Part shown: in pieces, positions 53,836-64,000 of the stretch
How the letters are laid out: each line of letters starts with the position of its first letter
How positions within the stretch are numbered: the stretch's first letter is position 1
From: Eleusine coracana subsp. coracana
Lineage: Eukaryota; Streptophyta; Magnoliopsida; Poales; Poaceae
Direction: 5' to 3'
Length of the DNA stretch: 64,000 nt
Assembly (NCBI GenBank): GCA_032690845.1
Contig: CM064427.1
Span: 8,319,501 to 8,383,500 of the forward strand
Made by a program: the position numbers and the translations under genes
The notes under the pieces: model-generated
The model's input: only the letters and a program-made list of their open reading frames with translations
What the model was told of the DNA's origin: nothing
The model's database searches: none

Positions 53836-54686
53836 ATGAGCTTCCGTTCCTTGCTGCATCATGGTACAGGTATAGATTTTTCTTTTACATTTTCAGTCGA
53901 AGCCCTTAGATTCCAGACATGGTTGACTCTTTGTGATTACAGTTCGCTGTGTAGTAGATTAAGGCAGTAGCCATTGTAATCGTGCTGCTACAGCGCCCTA
54001 GTAGCAGCCCTGCCCACAAGGCCATAGATTCCAGACATGATTGACTCTTTGTGATTACTCTTTGAAACGATGCATGAACGAGAAACACTCAACAGGACCA
54101 TTGCTGTTACCTGCTGCTACAGCGCCCAAGTAGCAGCCCTGCTCACAAGGTTTGAAACGATGCATCAAATGCTTTTGCTGTAGGCTCGAAGATGTTGTAA
54201 CGGACTCAGAGCTCCTGTGTATAATTTTGTTAGTCATTCTTTGTCTCCCTTTAATGTCAGTAGAACGCTGCTGTTGGATTCTCCATTGAGGTTGATTGGT
54301 TGCTGCAGGTTGGCAAACCATCTCATAATATTTTGCTTTTAAATCCCTGATTTATGAGATGCTTGTTTTCAGGATATTTGACTTCACTAAGTCGCATAAC
54401 ATTACTCATATTAGCTCTAAACAATGTCAGAAAAAATGGCGCATGTGGCTCTGTACTGATTTCTGAAAGCCACTCACATCTAGGTCTGCATTTTTTTTTT
54501 TACATCCATCATGACCTAGCTGTGCTGATCCTTATGCTTTGACTGAGACAGGGCAAGTCCATGGGATATCCAATTATTATTACTCTTTTGATAACTACAG
54601 GACGATCTGATAGCATTTCAAGCGGCCCTGCCTCTGATATGTCAGATTACAAGGTGGAAGCAGCAAAGGAAAATGATGTCCAATGA
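53836..54686 (+). CDS. Possible small two-exon gene, 39 residues
   Basis: Exon 1 (53836-53869) reads MSFRSLLHHGT up to donor ACAG|GTATAG. Exon 2 (54601-54686) follows acceptor CTACAG and reads GRSDSISSGPASDMSDYKVE and seven more residues to TGA 54684-54686. Phase is kept across the junction and both splice sites are canonical. The Ser/Asp-rich middle resembles a phosphorylatable start of a longer protein, so this may be the truncated first part of a once larger gene. Exon-like pieces continue rightwards (for example near 55418). No family was recognised. Confidence 0.35.
53908..54165. repeat. Interleaved local repeats in the intron
   Basis: Three blocks occur twice in shuffled order: AGATTCCAGACATG (53908-53940 and 54026-54058), TGCTGCTACAGCGCCC (53983-54021 and 54112-54150), and TTTGAAACGATGCAT (54061-54075 and 54151-54165). 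Two overlapping tandem duplications would explain this. Confidence 0.85.
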
Positions 54687-57626
54687 ATTTTATTGGTACG
54701 AATTTGTAAATTATTTTTCATTCTTTGGGCGAGCTGCATATATCTACCTCAAAACGATTGAGTGAAGGCAGTTTGGTGGAATAATAAGACCTTTTCGGAC
54801 TTTAGCATACTTGATTAACTTTCAACTGCTTTTTCATTAGATATATGTTTGATAAAATGCCCATGGAATCAATCGCTCAGCTGTGCACTTGTGATAATAA
54901 AATGTTACATTTTTTCTCACCCATGCCATGGAGCAACTTATTCACGATATCAATTTTAGCACATTATTCTTTCGTTCACCATGTTTAAATCTGAAGCTTA
55001 TTTCTTTTATCCTTCTATTCTACATATTCAGAGCTTCAAATATATTTCAGGAACAAACTTTCTTGATTGCTGTGCTGTAAACCAGGCAGAAATATTCCTC
55101 TTTTATTTAGGAAATTATTGTGTAATGTGCTCCCTTAGATACCTTATGCTATTCATTTCTCAAGAAATAAGAAGCATGACCTTATATGTAGGCTACTTCT
55201 CTTTCCCAAAACTTATTCAACCGCATGCTTAAACTTGCGAACTATTGGATAATTCGATGAAAAAGTTGAGCCAAACCCTCAATCCTTAATTATTGATGTG
55301 CAGTGTTGTATTCCAAATTTCAGTCGTGCTATATTTTTTTTTTCATAGTCTTTTCCATAATCAGGTTGAAATGTCCTTGCTCCATTAATTTTGTTGTTCC
55401 CTCTTCGTGTTCCTAGGTTCAGAGGGTATGGCATTGTCGTTCTCTTGAAATTTGCCTGCCAGAAAGGTAAATTTTTGGGGTGCTCATAAACTACTAAGGT
55501 ACCATCTCCTATTCCTGCCTATATCAAGCTGTTTTAGCATTTTATTGATTGTGATCTGATTTTCAGCAAGTACATATAGCTTCTATGCCCACTATGTACT
55601 TATTACACGTATAATATTGATTTTAGTTTTTGAGGGAAGTCTTTAGGCACTGCTGTCTCTGGGTGTCTCACATCCCTTAAAATGAATAAAACACTAGATG
55701 CTAAACTAAATTATTCATCTCTTAAAAATTAGATTGCAACAGTTGTGTTCGTATTTTATGCAAATTTCCTTAAGTATACTGCACCATTAAAGGTCAGATA
55801 TCGGCTGTGGTTGGGCCTTGCATACTATATGATTTTATCATGTATTTGTTGCTGTTATTTGGACGATATTCAACATGGGTGTTGCTGCATCGATGTTAGT
55901 ATTTATGCTCCTCTAGATGTGAATTGAATTCATGGATTTTTAGTGGATATAGCATTTGATTTTAAAGAAACATCTTAGTGGTTTTATCATGACGAAGTTA
56001 ATGCACGGAATAAATCGGTAGAGATTAGAGATAATTTTGGTACTAGAAAACATGTGCCTTTATGTGCTGTATCTAACACTTGCATCTGCGGTGCCTCATG
56101 TTGTGATTCTTACAGAAACAATTAGTATGAATCTTCTTATAGCAGGTTTTTTCAATTCCATTGATATTTGTTTTTATGTTGTTCTGCATTTCTGCATTGT
56201 TTCAATTCCTTGTAACATGATGTAGAATTCTTATCATGCCCATAGGCTAAAAAACCTCCTCAATTAGTAGGCAAAAAAGCTCCTCAATTTTAAAATATTT
56301 CTCTCTTGTCTAGTACATTGAAACCACCATGATCTGACCCCACTACCAAAGACTAAGACTAAGGAAACTGGTAACACCAGTACTACATTTGCATGAATCT
56401 CCTACGTTCCTACAATAGTTGCCAATGACGATAGATTGGTGGAATGTGCATTTGTCATAATAGACAGCAAAGCCACTCATTAGATATCTTATTTGTTTGC
56501 GTGCTTTGCCCTATGGATGGACCAATCTTACATATGATGAAAATTTAGTTAATGGGACAACTTAATAAGTGCAAAAACACAATGCAGAAACACAGTAGAA
56601 TTTTTTTCTTCTGTATTTCCAGATAAATTATCAAATTGTATGGTGCACCTCTTATATTTCGACAATCAGTGTTTAATGGTAGCTTATGTACCACTATCAA
56701 CTAATATTAAAGAGAAACCATATGCGAATCATATATTTTTTGGTACTTGCTGCTTCAGTTGAAAAAAATAAAGTTGATGATCTTTAATCTATCTTATTTG
56801 TGCTCTGCAAATCATATTGAATGTAAAGTCTCTCGAGGTGTGTTTGGTTGGGGGGTTATTTAGTTTTTTTGCCATCCTCTTGGTTGGTGGACAACTCCTG
56901 AAATATTTATGTAGTTATAAGCTGATGTACTGCCACTGTTGTGAATGTTTGCTGAAGTGGTATGCCTTTTGTTTTTCTCTTCCATAATGTTGTGTATGTT
57001 AATGTGTCTTTATTTCTTGGAGCATTGAAGTGTTAGGTTTTGTTTTTCATGCACTGGTTAAATATTTTGGCAAGGATCTTGTCTATTTCCCTTTTTGAAC
57101 GAGGTTAACTTGATGAGTTAATTTCAGTTGACCTACTTTGTTTAGCTTAAAAATGCAAATCATTATCTAAAAGATCTAGCTTGTTGAACCATGTCCATTT
57201 TAGCATTTCCTATAATAACAAGTTACCTTTGCCATATGATTACTCTCATCTTACAATTAGGCGAAGTAAGTGTACGACATGAGATCTATGGGCACTATCC
57301 CCAGTCAGCAACTTACGTGATCAAATATAAATCAAACAAAAAAGACCATGCCCACTCCTACTGCTTATGGTTAGCTCTTGCTTACTCGTCTTCAGGTGGT
57401 ATTTGAATTCCCTGAAAATATTGGACTTGGTAAATTTGCCCAATCGGGTGAGACGTAGCCTGAAATTCGTATACATTCATCACAGAAGGTTGCAACAAGA
57501 AGGCCGAAAGAACAGCGAAGCAATATTTAGAAGATTTGCAGTGAACAAGCGAGAAAGCAGTTTACAATGTCATCAAATAGTCAGCTATGTTTTAGCACCA
57601 TTCTTAATAAACAAGATGACAAAATG
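54687..57626. other. AT-rich region, introns or intergenic
   Basis: Composition and T-rich tracts resemble plant introns, and a short exon-like piece lies between an AG near 55417 and GTAAAT near 55467. No coding frame can be supported over the rest. Confidence 0.4.
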
Positions 57627-57775
57627 ATAACATTACAGACTGCACGCTGTAAGCAGAACAATTCTAGGTAATGACATCACAGCTTGCAGCTGCAAGCAGA
57701 ACAATTCCAAATGGTACGAGATGGTGACATTACATACTGCAGTCTACAAGCAGAACAATTCTGGGTAGTGGCATC
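57627..57775. repeat. Degenerate triple repeat around AAGCAGAACAATTC
   Basis: AAGCAGAACAATTC occurs at about 57652, 57692 and 57749. The first and third lie in longer matching units (ACATTACAxACTGCA before, GGTAxTGxCATC after). It lies just 3' of the pseudogene on the minus strand. Confidence 0.75.
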
Positions 57776-57835
57776 CTTTAGAAGGCAGTAAGACAACATT
57801 CAGTTCCCTCAGCCCTTCCTGGTCACCACGGAGTG

Positions 57836-58577
57836 CTAACTTGGACTTGGTGGACCAGTTCTGGAATGGCACCTCTTCCTTTCATTGACTGTCTCACTGC
57901 GGTTGCTGAGTAGCAGATACATCAGGACATCCTTCCACTCAAAATCTTGCAGCTTCAGGAAAAACAACTATGAATGGATGTAGAGCTCTCCAAACAGCCT
58001 CAACATTATCTGCAATCTCATCATAGTTGCTTAATCCATCCAGTGAGAAGAAGATTTGCATGAAGCTGATTTGGTAGGTCATCAGATCACCCCACTTGTA
58101 GCCCCCACCTAGTTGTGTCATACGCTCCCAGAGGTCAGGGAATTTCAGAACTTCAGTCCCTTCCAGATCTGCATCATTGAAAAACCGCCACCTGTTCTTG
58201 TGTACAAAACCCAGCATGTAAAGATTCTTTGCGCTGAATGCAAAGCGCACATCTTTCTCTCTGCCATTGGACTCCCATCCCTTAGGTGGCCTCACAAGAA
58301 TTGTGAACAACTTGTTCTTTTTAGAGGTTATGACTATGCACTTCTTCTTGCCATCTTCTTCATGCTCGATCATTTGTATCTGTAAGACATCCTAACTACC
58401 ACCTAGTAATGCAACTGTCTTATGGTCTACGAATTTCTCATTGAAAAGAAGCCTCAAGTTGCCATGAACATCCTTCTGTGGGATCCTCGTAGATATGCCA
58501 AAAAAGAAGTGTTCAGAGATTGGTCGAATAAACAAGTACTGAACTGAATCCCTAGGATTAAACAATAGCAATTGAAG
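57836..58577 (-). pseudogene. Ribosome-inactivating-protein (RIP) family gene, broken
   Basis: RIP proteins are rRNA N-glycosidases; grasses carry many, several induced by stress. The longest intact frame (58373-57939, 144 residues) holds the family's ordered features: a strand with NLYMLGF, a following WRFF-D segment, an LGGGY segment, and, at its C-terminal end, an EAAR motif where the family keeps its catalytic Glu and Arg. In-frame coding sense extends upstream to an acceptor-like site near 58577 but is cut by a TAG at 58394-58392. Downstream, the sense moves to another frame immediately after the EAAR motif and ends at a TAG at 57838-57836. With one stop and one frameshift the copy is unlikely to make an active enzyme. 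No signal peptide was seen. Confidence 0.65.
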
Positions 58578-58797
58578 CTGTCGTCAAAAAGCTCAACCAA
58601 ACTTCCAATATAATAGTTTATATATAATACCCAGAATTAAACAATGGCAACTGGACTAATTATATTACTGACTAAATAATCATCCTACAACAAGTTGGCC
58701 TAATTAAGTAAAGCATGTCCCCTCACACCCAACTGAAGTTTTGCATTCACTGATTGCGACTTACTAGGAAGGAATCTCCTCATGACGCGCACCAGCT

Positions 58798-59292
58798 TTA
58801 GCTCTGCAAACCGGTTTCTCGGTGTTTTCTTTTCGTTTTTTTAACAAATTCCTTGTTTTTGAAAATATCTATTTTGAGGGAGCCAATAATTTTTTGAGTT
58901 AAATTGTGGCAATATCCCGTCAGTTCAAGCAACCGATGAAGAAGAGATTCGTCATCCAACATCATTGTGGAATTGCTGATATTGATGACTGAAGAAAAAA
59001 AATTGTGCATCTTTGGTACAGCTAAATCTAGTTCACTTATTTCATGCATGCTTGTGCGTGCACGTGCTTTGAACATGAAGGTTCCACAACATGAATACTG
59101 TACATCATGTGATGCACAGTCAGTGGGTTTGCCAGCACAGCAGATTACTAGTGATATCAATATCGAAGGACCCAATGGCGATTCACTGGCAATAGTAATT
59201 ATTAAAAAGGTGGCGCTCATCACACAGTTGATATATTCATTTTTGAAGAACATAAAGTCAGCACCTTCCTGACTCATCTGTTTGTATGGCAC
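58798..59292 (-). CDS. Open frame of unknown function upstream of the RIP-like pseudogene
   Basis: This is a 164-residue frame, long for such AT-rich DNA. It has a hydrophobic stretch (SATFLIITIASES, then LISLVICCAG), a Cys-rich part (DVQYSCCGTFMFKAR), then ISELDLAVP, and a Lys-rich end. It is not recognised. It could be an exon of the same minus-strand locus as the RIP-like pseudogene, since other short coding-like pieces lie further upstream at about 59770-59950. It could also be chance. Confidence 0.3.
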   Translation of the reverse strand: MPYKQMSQEGADFMFFKNEYINCVMSATFLIITIASESPLGPSILISLVICCAGKPTDCASHDVQYSCCGTFMFKARARTSMHEISELDLAVPKMHNFFSSVINISNSTMMLDDESLLHRLLELTGYCHNLTQKIIGSLKIDIFKNKEFVKKTKRKHRETGLQS

Positions 59293-60573
59293 TAATTGTA
59301 TTCAAAAGAATCAAATATCTAGGCAAAGATATGAGCAATATAGGACCTACTTCGAAGAATCTAATGGGGATAAATGTTTAAAAATAGCAACATAAATGTT
59401 GTTGTTGTTGATCCTCAGGATCTTATTCACTTTTCCCATTCGAATAATGAAGTACAGGGTTATTACCTTCATAATATCAATAAAAATCAACCAATGGCGT
59501 GCATAAGCAGTCTGATCACTGAAGCATTCTCTATGAGAGATCAGAGATATGAAACAATCTTAGAAATTATTTAATAAAATAGATTTGATCAGTACAATCC
59601 AAATAAGAAACATGAGTTGCATATTACTATCTGATTATGCAGTCATCCTTGATAATTCAAGTTCAATTTGAATCCCAGAAGGTAAACTGTATAGCTGAAC
59701 TAAGCAATTTCGATAGAACGGAGACACTACAGAAATAGATTTTAGGGAACAGCACCAACCTGTTTTCTGGAGTTGGATCAATATAAGTGATTGTTTGAGC
59801 CTGCTCATGGTTTCCAGGTGGTACGCTTGAAAGATGGTAATTAATAATGCTCCATGCAAGAAACCAATGTCGCATACTACTGTGGAATTTGGAAGAATTA
59901 GTGCTGCCTGAATTACAATTGGCAACACATCATTTCGAATTTGTTTCAGTTGAAACATTTCTACATAAACATGTTTTAGTTGACGAATTCACAGTGAAAG
60001 TTAGTTGATTCCTACAATGTCTTCAAGGTAAATAAATCTTTACAAAATAAAAGGACTTTACATAACTAAACAGCTCAAGAGGTGTAACAGAATCAAATTT
60101 GTGTAGTTTAGCTCTTTCCCAAATCAGATCTACTTAGTTGATGAATGCAACTAAGATGATGGCAAGGTGCGGTCCAGCACATTGCTGCTGCATTTGGAGG
60201 GTGCCTGTTAGGCATGAACAGAGAACACGACCAAATAGTTTAGTGAAAGAAATAGCAAACTAACTTAGAATGGAACCCTTAAGTGAACAAACACGATAGA
60301 GAAATAAATCATAAATGAAAAACATCTAACCTACCTTTACCAATAACAGAACTAGTCGACCTATTAGTCCTGTACAAATACACACTGCAAATAGGTGACA
60401 AAACGGCAATAAGATCAGATATAACAAGAGCGCAATAAAAGAACCATGAATCTGAATCATCTGACAGTCACGTGGCAACATGATGACATGAGTACGTGAC
60501 AACACATGTGGAACCAAATATTAGCAAAATCCGTAAAGACATATTGTGCGCGACAAAGTAGCTGGTTGGCTAC
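59293..60573. other. Possible introns and small exons of a minus-strand locus
   Basis: On the minus strand, 59875-59770 reads HLSSVPPGNHEQAQTITYID and continues to a donor-like CAG|GTTGGT. This may be an exon between 60574-60651 and the frame at 58798-59292. The remainder has no coding signal. Confidence 0.3.
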
Positions 60574-60651
60574 CTCCGTTGTGTTTGTTAACGGAAGAAC
60601 ATTGCGATAACGAGTCGACGAACTGGAGGAGGCACGAAGTACAGAGTCCAT
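60574..60651 (-). CDS. Possible first exon next to a hairpin MITE
   Basis: ATG 60651 opens 26 codons (MDSVLRASSSSSTRYRNVLP, then LTNTTE) to a GAG|GTAGCC donor, phase 0. The Ser-rich start is unremarkable. The ATG touches the end of the hairpin element at 60652-60758, so either the MITE landed at the very start of a gene or the frame is chance. Confidence 0.25.
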
Positions 60652-60758
60652 ATCCTCTGCATTTGTGCATAAGCATTAATAGTGGCTGACATGTGGATCC
60701 ACTGCTAGATGACTCACATGTCAGTCACTGTTAATGCTAATGCACAGCTGCAGAGGAT
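60652..60758. mobile_element. Hairpin (foldback) MITE
   Basis: Left arm ATCCTCTGCATTTGTGCATA, then AGCATTAATAGTGGCTGACATGT, is repeated inverted from the right (ATCCTCTGCAGCTGTGCATT, then AGCATTAACAGTGACTGACATGT), with a loop of about 15 bases around 60700-60715. The whole element can fold into one long stem. Confidence 0.85.
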
Positions 60759-61174
60759 GTAGTTTCTGAAGTACGAGGAATTAAGAGATAGAAATTTAAA
60801 AGTCAACCTGCAGAATTTATTAGTCACAACTCAGAAAATGTTCTCCAAAGAAGTTCAATAATATTTAGTATTATTATATACAAATTATATAAGAGAGAAG
60901 TCATGCTTGCATTGCAACTGCATGACATAATACACAGGCCCACACTGAGTACGAGCCATAGTAGCTTACCTAAAATCACACTCTAATCTTAAATCTCGAT
61001 CAGTTGCACCACCTATTTGCATCTCCCCACGTTTCTAACACATCAAACTGACAATGCCAGGCAAGGAATTACATCATGCTGACAATGGAAGTGAAGAATC
61101 AGCAGGAGGGAAAAAAAAAACCGACTAACGAAAGATGTCTTCCCATGGCCCAAGGAAGTGATGGCTTAAATTTA
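60759..61174. other. Intergenic DNA, no gene seen
   Basis: AT-rich, with no repeats or frames worth reporting. Confidence 0.55.
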
Positions 61175-61488
61175 GGGTCTGTTTGACAAGGATTCTAAAC
61201 AGCTTATTGACCGGATTCTGCTCCTGCTATCAAGAAGTAGCCAAAGGATTTCAAGAAAAATAGATTGCTCCTCTTTTCTAGAAGCATTTTTCAATTTTGT
61301 ATACTAGAATCCAAAAGCACAAAAATATAGCTTCTCATGACTTCTTTATCTATTTCTATGTAATATACACAAGAGAATCTGTTTGAGAACTCATTTTACC
61401 AAACTATTTTTTTTCGTAGAATCTGTCTTTTCATAAAATCCGTTTTGTAGAGAATCAGTTTTTTGAAGAAGTTTTACCAAAGAAGCCC
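61175..61488. mobile_element. MITE of the GGGxCTGTTTGxCA family, copy 1 of a pair
   Basis: It starts GGGTCTGTTTGACAAGG and ends TTTTACCAAAGAAGCCC. Its interior, with GGATTCTGCTCCT, CAAGAAGTAGCCAAAGG, AGAAGCATTT and runs of AGAATCxGTTTT, matches copy 2 along its length. No clean target duplication was found. Confidence 0.75.
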
Positions 61489-61502
61489 ATAGTATTTGAC
61501 AA

Positions 61503-61774
61503 GGGGACTGTTTGGCAGGGAGTCCAAAACAGTTTCTTTAACGGATTCTGCTCCTTCTATCAAGAAGCTAGCCAAAGGGTCAAAAAAAAAAAAGATTATT
61601 CTCCTTTTTTCTAGAAGCACTTCTCCAATTTGTACTAGAATCCAAAAATACAAAAAAACATAACTTCTCATAGCTTCTCTACTCATTTTTATAAAATATA
61701 CACAAGAGAATCCGTTTTACCAAACGACTTTTTCATAGAATCCGTTTTTTAGATAAGTCCTACCAAAGCAGCCC
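61503..61774. mobile_element. MITE of the same family, copy 2 of a pair
   Basis: It starts GGGGACTGTTTGGCAGGG and ends CCTACCAAAGCAGCCC. It is in the same orientation as copy 1, 14 bp away. It shares subterminal motifs with the longer element at 18675-19476. Confidence 0.75.
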
Positions 61775-62344
61775 TAACATACCGACAAATGGACTACTTA
61801 CGGATCACAAACTGTAATCCACTGGTGCAGGATGGTAAAAAAAAAGAAACAGAAAACAGCTGATACTGTAAGCAATAAAGAATGATCTTCCTCCACTGCC
61901 TTTGGCAACTAAGTTGAGGGCGCCCTTATCGGAACAGAAAAACTGCTAACAATGATAGGAACTATCAAATAGCCATGATGAAGCATAAAATCGCAAAACT
62001 GCCAAGGAAAAAAAGCGAACCATGTGAAGTGATAGTATAAGAGGGATCCAATCAATAACAGTACTCCAACTGTTATCGTCATTTAGAACCTATGCTCAAA
62101 AATAGATTATAACCTGCACTGCACAACAGTAAACCAAACAAGCAACAGCTCGAAGCACCAGAGTTAGTGGAAATTTAACGAGCCACTCAACAGCAATACT
62201 TAATTTAAGTACAGTACTACATATATATGTTGATGTTACATAAATAACAAGCCAACATGATAAACAGGAGAAACATGACAAGGATCTAGTGTCGCAGTGT
62301 TACCACAACATCAAACTTAGATACATCATTGCAAGCTTAACCAG
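61775..62344. other. AT-rich intergenic DNA, no gene seen
   Basis: A short TATATATA tract lies near 62220. No coding frame is supported. Confidence 0.55.
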
Positions 62345-62560
62345 CTGGCAGTGTTATCCTAAACGTTCTAGACGGCCGTCTAGACCGGTTTAAACCGTAG
62401 ACAACATCCAACTGCATTGTTTAGCCCCTAATCAGACTCCTAGACGGTTGACCCGTCTATACGGTCAAAAACGGAGAAAAACAAGAAAAACAGAGTACAC
62501 AAGATGGTTTTTGAATGGATTTAGACATTGTTTAGGCCGATTAGAGCGACGTCTAGGACA
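62345..62560. mobile_element. Possible short element rich in CTAGACGG
   Basis: TCTAGACGGCCGTCTAGAC is a near-perfect palindrome near 62369. Related CTAGACGG and CGTCTAxxC motifs recur to about 62556, where the inverted end (CGACGTCTAGGACA) resembles the left end (TATCCTAAACGTTCTAGACG). It resembles the motif-dense hAT-like elements at 14688 and 52186. No target duplication was found. Confidence 0.4.
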
Positions 62561-63785
62561 TGGGGTGAGTCGGAGATCGAATGCCTTGCACCACTAGTGC
62601 AGGCGCCGCGGCTGGGTAGGAGCGCAGGCGCCATCGCTGTCCAGCTGTGTAGGAGCGCGCAGAGAGGGGGGAGCAAGGGAAGAGAGCTGGACGGCACCAT
62701 TGATAGGGAAGAGAGCTGGGCAGCGCTGTGGAGAGGGAGGAAGAAGGGGAGGCGAGAGATGGGGGCGGCGACATTGATTCTGGAGTGCTCGCAGCTACGG
62801 TGGCTTCGATTCTATTAGGAAAAAATGCAGAAACCCTCCCAGAAGTCATCCAGAGTTGCAAGAACGCCCCAGACCGTGCAAAGTAGCAGTTTACACCCCA
62901 CATGTACTCCGGGATTTCAGATTAGCTCCTAAGGGTGGTTCACTCGACACGTAGGCTCAATGGCCTTGCCACGTAGTGAATCAGGACTACTAGTCTATTG
63001 CCACCGTAAAAATGAATATTAGATAAAATAAAAAAATAGTATTAGTTTGTCGCATCGTCTTCCTTGTGATGACTGGACCGGGACCAACAACCATAGCAGT
63101 GGCTAATCTAAAAAAAAAAATTGATAGCAGCGGCTAGAGAAAATGGATACGAAATCAAGGGATGGCCGATTTTGGTGTGCGGAGGGTGGCGCCGCCGTCG
63201 CTGGACTACTGGTGGGGTGCTTCAGCGATACACACGCCAATATCTTCGACGTCGTCTTTCGCATCGCTGACATTGACCATCCGGATGGCCTCTGCTCGCG
63301 CCGCCTCGCCGTTGTCGGCGCCTCAATACTACATCGCGCTCCCGCCAGCCACTGGGCCGCTGCTGTAGACCGAGGGCGCTGGAAGCGTGGCCAGCCTTCT
63401 CCGGCCACATCGAGGGCGTCACTAACAGGAATGCTCTTCCGCTTTTTATTCACAATTTTTGCTCCTTGTGACCCTGTAGTGCTCAGTTTCAGATTGGTAG
63501 AAAATGAAAATGTGTGCCTTTGCTGGTGATATTTTGCAGAGTTGCATTTTGATTAATTTTTAGTGTCTTACTTGTATGAATTGGCAGAGAAGATTGTTTA
63601 CAAGAAACAAATTGTAACTGAATTTGGAGCACATCGATGGACATGTATATTGAATTCTCGAACTTGTGCAGAAACTAACATTCTCAAACATGAAATTTAA
63701 ATAAACTCTACCACATTACATGAGTATTTCTCTATTAAATTTCAAACCACAGAACTATAAAAATTTGACATGACATTAAATTTTT
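62561..63785. other. Intergenic DNA with GC-rich patches, no gene seen
   Basis: GC-rich patches at 62570-62810 and 63150-63420 have overlapping short frames on both strands. A 128-residue plus-strand frame at 63143-63529 shows no recognised domain. Confidence 0.45.
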
Positions 63786-64000
63786 CTAAGTCCTTCCTCT
63801 TCTTGCTCGTAGCTTTGTCGTCGTCCTGCTGAACAGCTCAAGTGTTGGTCCTCCTTCAACTTCATGAAACATACCAAAACCTACATCACCTCCCATGAAA
63901 ACAGGTTGTGGATTTATGAGCTGGGGTGACTGAAATGTTTGCGCTTCATTCGACATACTATGTGAGTGAGAAGATACTGTTGCCCCTTGATCATTTGGTT
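63786..64000 (-). CDS. C-terminal part of an unknown gene, cut by window edge
   Basis: The minus strand is open from the right edge to TAG 63788-63786. It encodes about 70 residues with Gln, Ser and Pro (EAQTFQSPQLINPQP), then VFMGGDVGFGMFHEVEGG, and a basic end KLRARRGRT. Frame openness and composition look like the disordered tail of a nuclear or transposon-encoded protein. The family cannot be named from this piece. Confidence 0.35.
   Translation of the reverse strand, partial: PNDQGATVSSHSHSMSNEAQTFQSPQLINPQPVFMGGDVGFGMFHEVEGGPTLELFSRTTTKLRARRGRT

Noticed and set aside
1..64000. CRISPR arrays, bacterial operons, ribosome binding sites, rRNA genes
   Set aside because: The sequence is a plant nuclear genome. 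No regularly spaced repeats or bacterial signals were seen, and no tRNA or rRNA gene could be supported by eye.

Overview
This window is nuclear DNA from a grass, most likely rice (Oryza) or a close relative. The evidence is a monocot-type MAP70 gene start, a plant NFXL1 gene, and a dense load of small DNA transposons (Stowaway, Tourist, hAT and MULE types), LINEs and one Tat-type Ty3/gypsy retrotransposon. Long AT-rich stretches alternate with GC-rich gene starts, as is usual in Poaceae. Introns, single-gene transcription units and the lack of operons all indicate a plant chromosome. I could not fix the species.

Left part (1-9.4 kb): the 3' part of a decayed LINE lies antisense inside intron 2 of a MAP70 microtubule-associated protein gene. 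Only the first two coding exons of that gene (minus strand) are in view. Beyond its promoter is about 6 kb of AT-rich intergenic DNA with one small hAT-type MITE that still has its target duplication. From 9.4 to 25.3 kb the DNA is repeat-rich: three copies of an unnamed dispersed repeat, Stowaway and hAT elements nested in one copy, a long-inverted-repeat element followed by a 159-bp tandem duplication, a Tourist-like element, the remains of a MULE that lost its transposase core, and scraps of gene-like exons.

Middle (27-38 kb): an intronless gene for a 168-residue basic protein that I do not recognise (27961-28467, plus strand), a decayed LINE tail, and the best gene of the window, an intronless NFXL1-type zinc-finger regulator (34777-31358, minus strand, 1139 residues). 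Upstream of NFXL1 a roughly 1-kb segment is present in two adjacent copies, with a third partial copy near 46.2 kb. Different transposons split copies A and B; the one in copy B is an internally deleted hAT that keeps both ends of its transposase.

From 39,622 to 45,491 lies a complete-ended Ty3/gypsy element with two 388-bp LTRs and a CACTT target duplication. Its gag-pol is riddled with stops and frameshifts, and the integrase core and polypurine tract are missing. Right part (45.5-64 kb): a Tourist element with TTA duplications, further MITEs, an Ac-like element, a possible tiny two-exon gene, a broken gene of the ribosome-inactivating-protein family, a hairpin MITE next to a possible start codon, a tandem pair of MITEs, and an open frame running off the right edge.

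The genes do not form a pathway. The biological content is two housekeeping or regulatory genes (MAP70 and NFXL1), one unknown grass gene, and a layered record of transposon insertion, deletion and segmental duplication.
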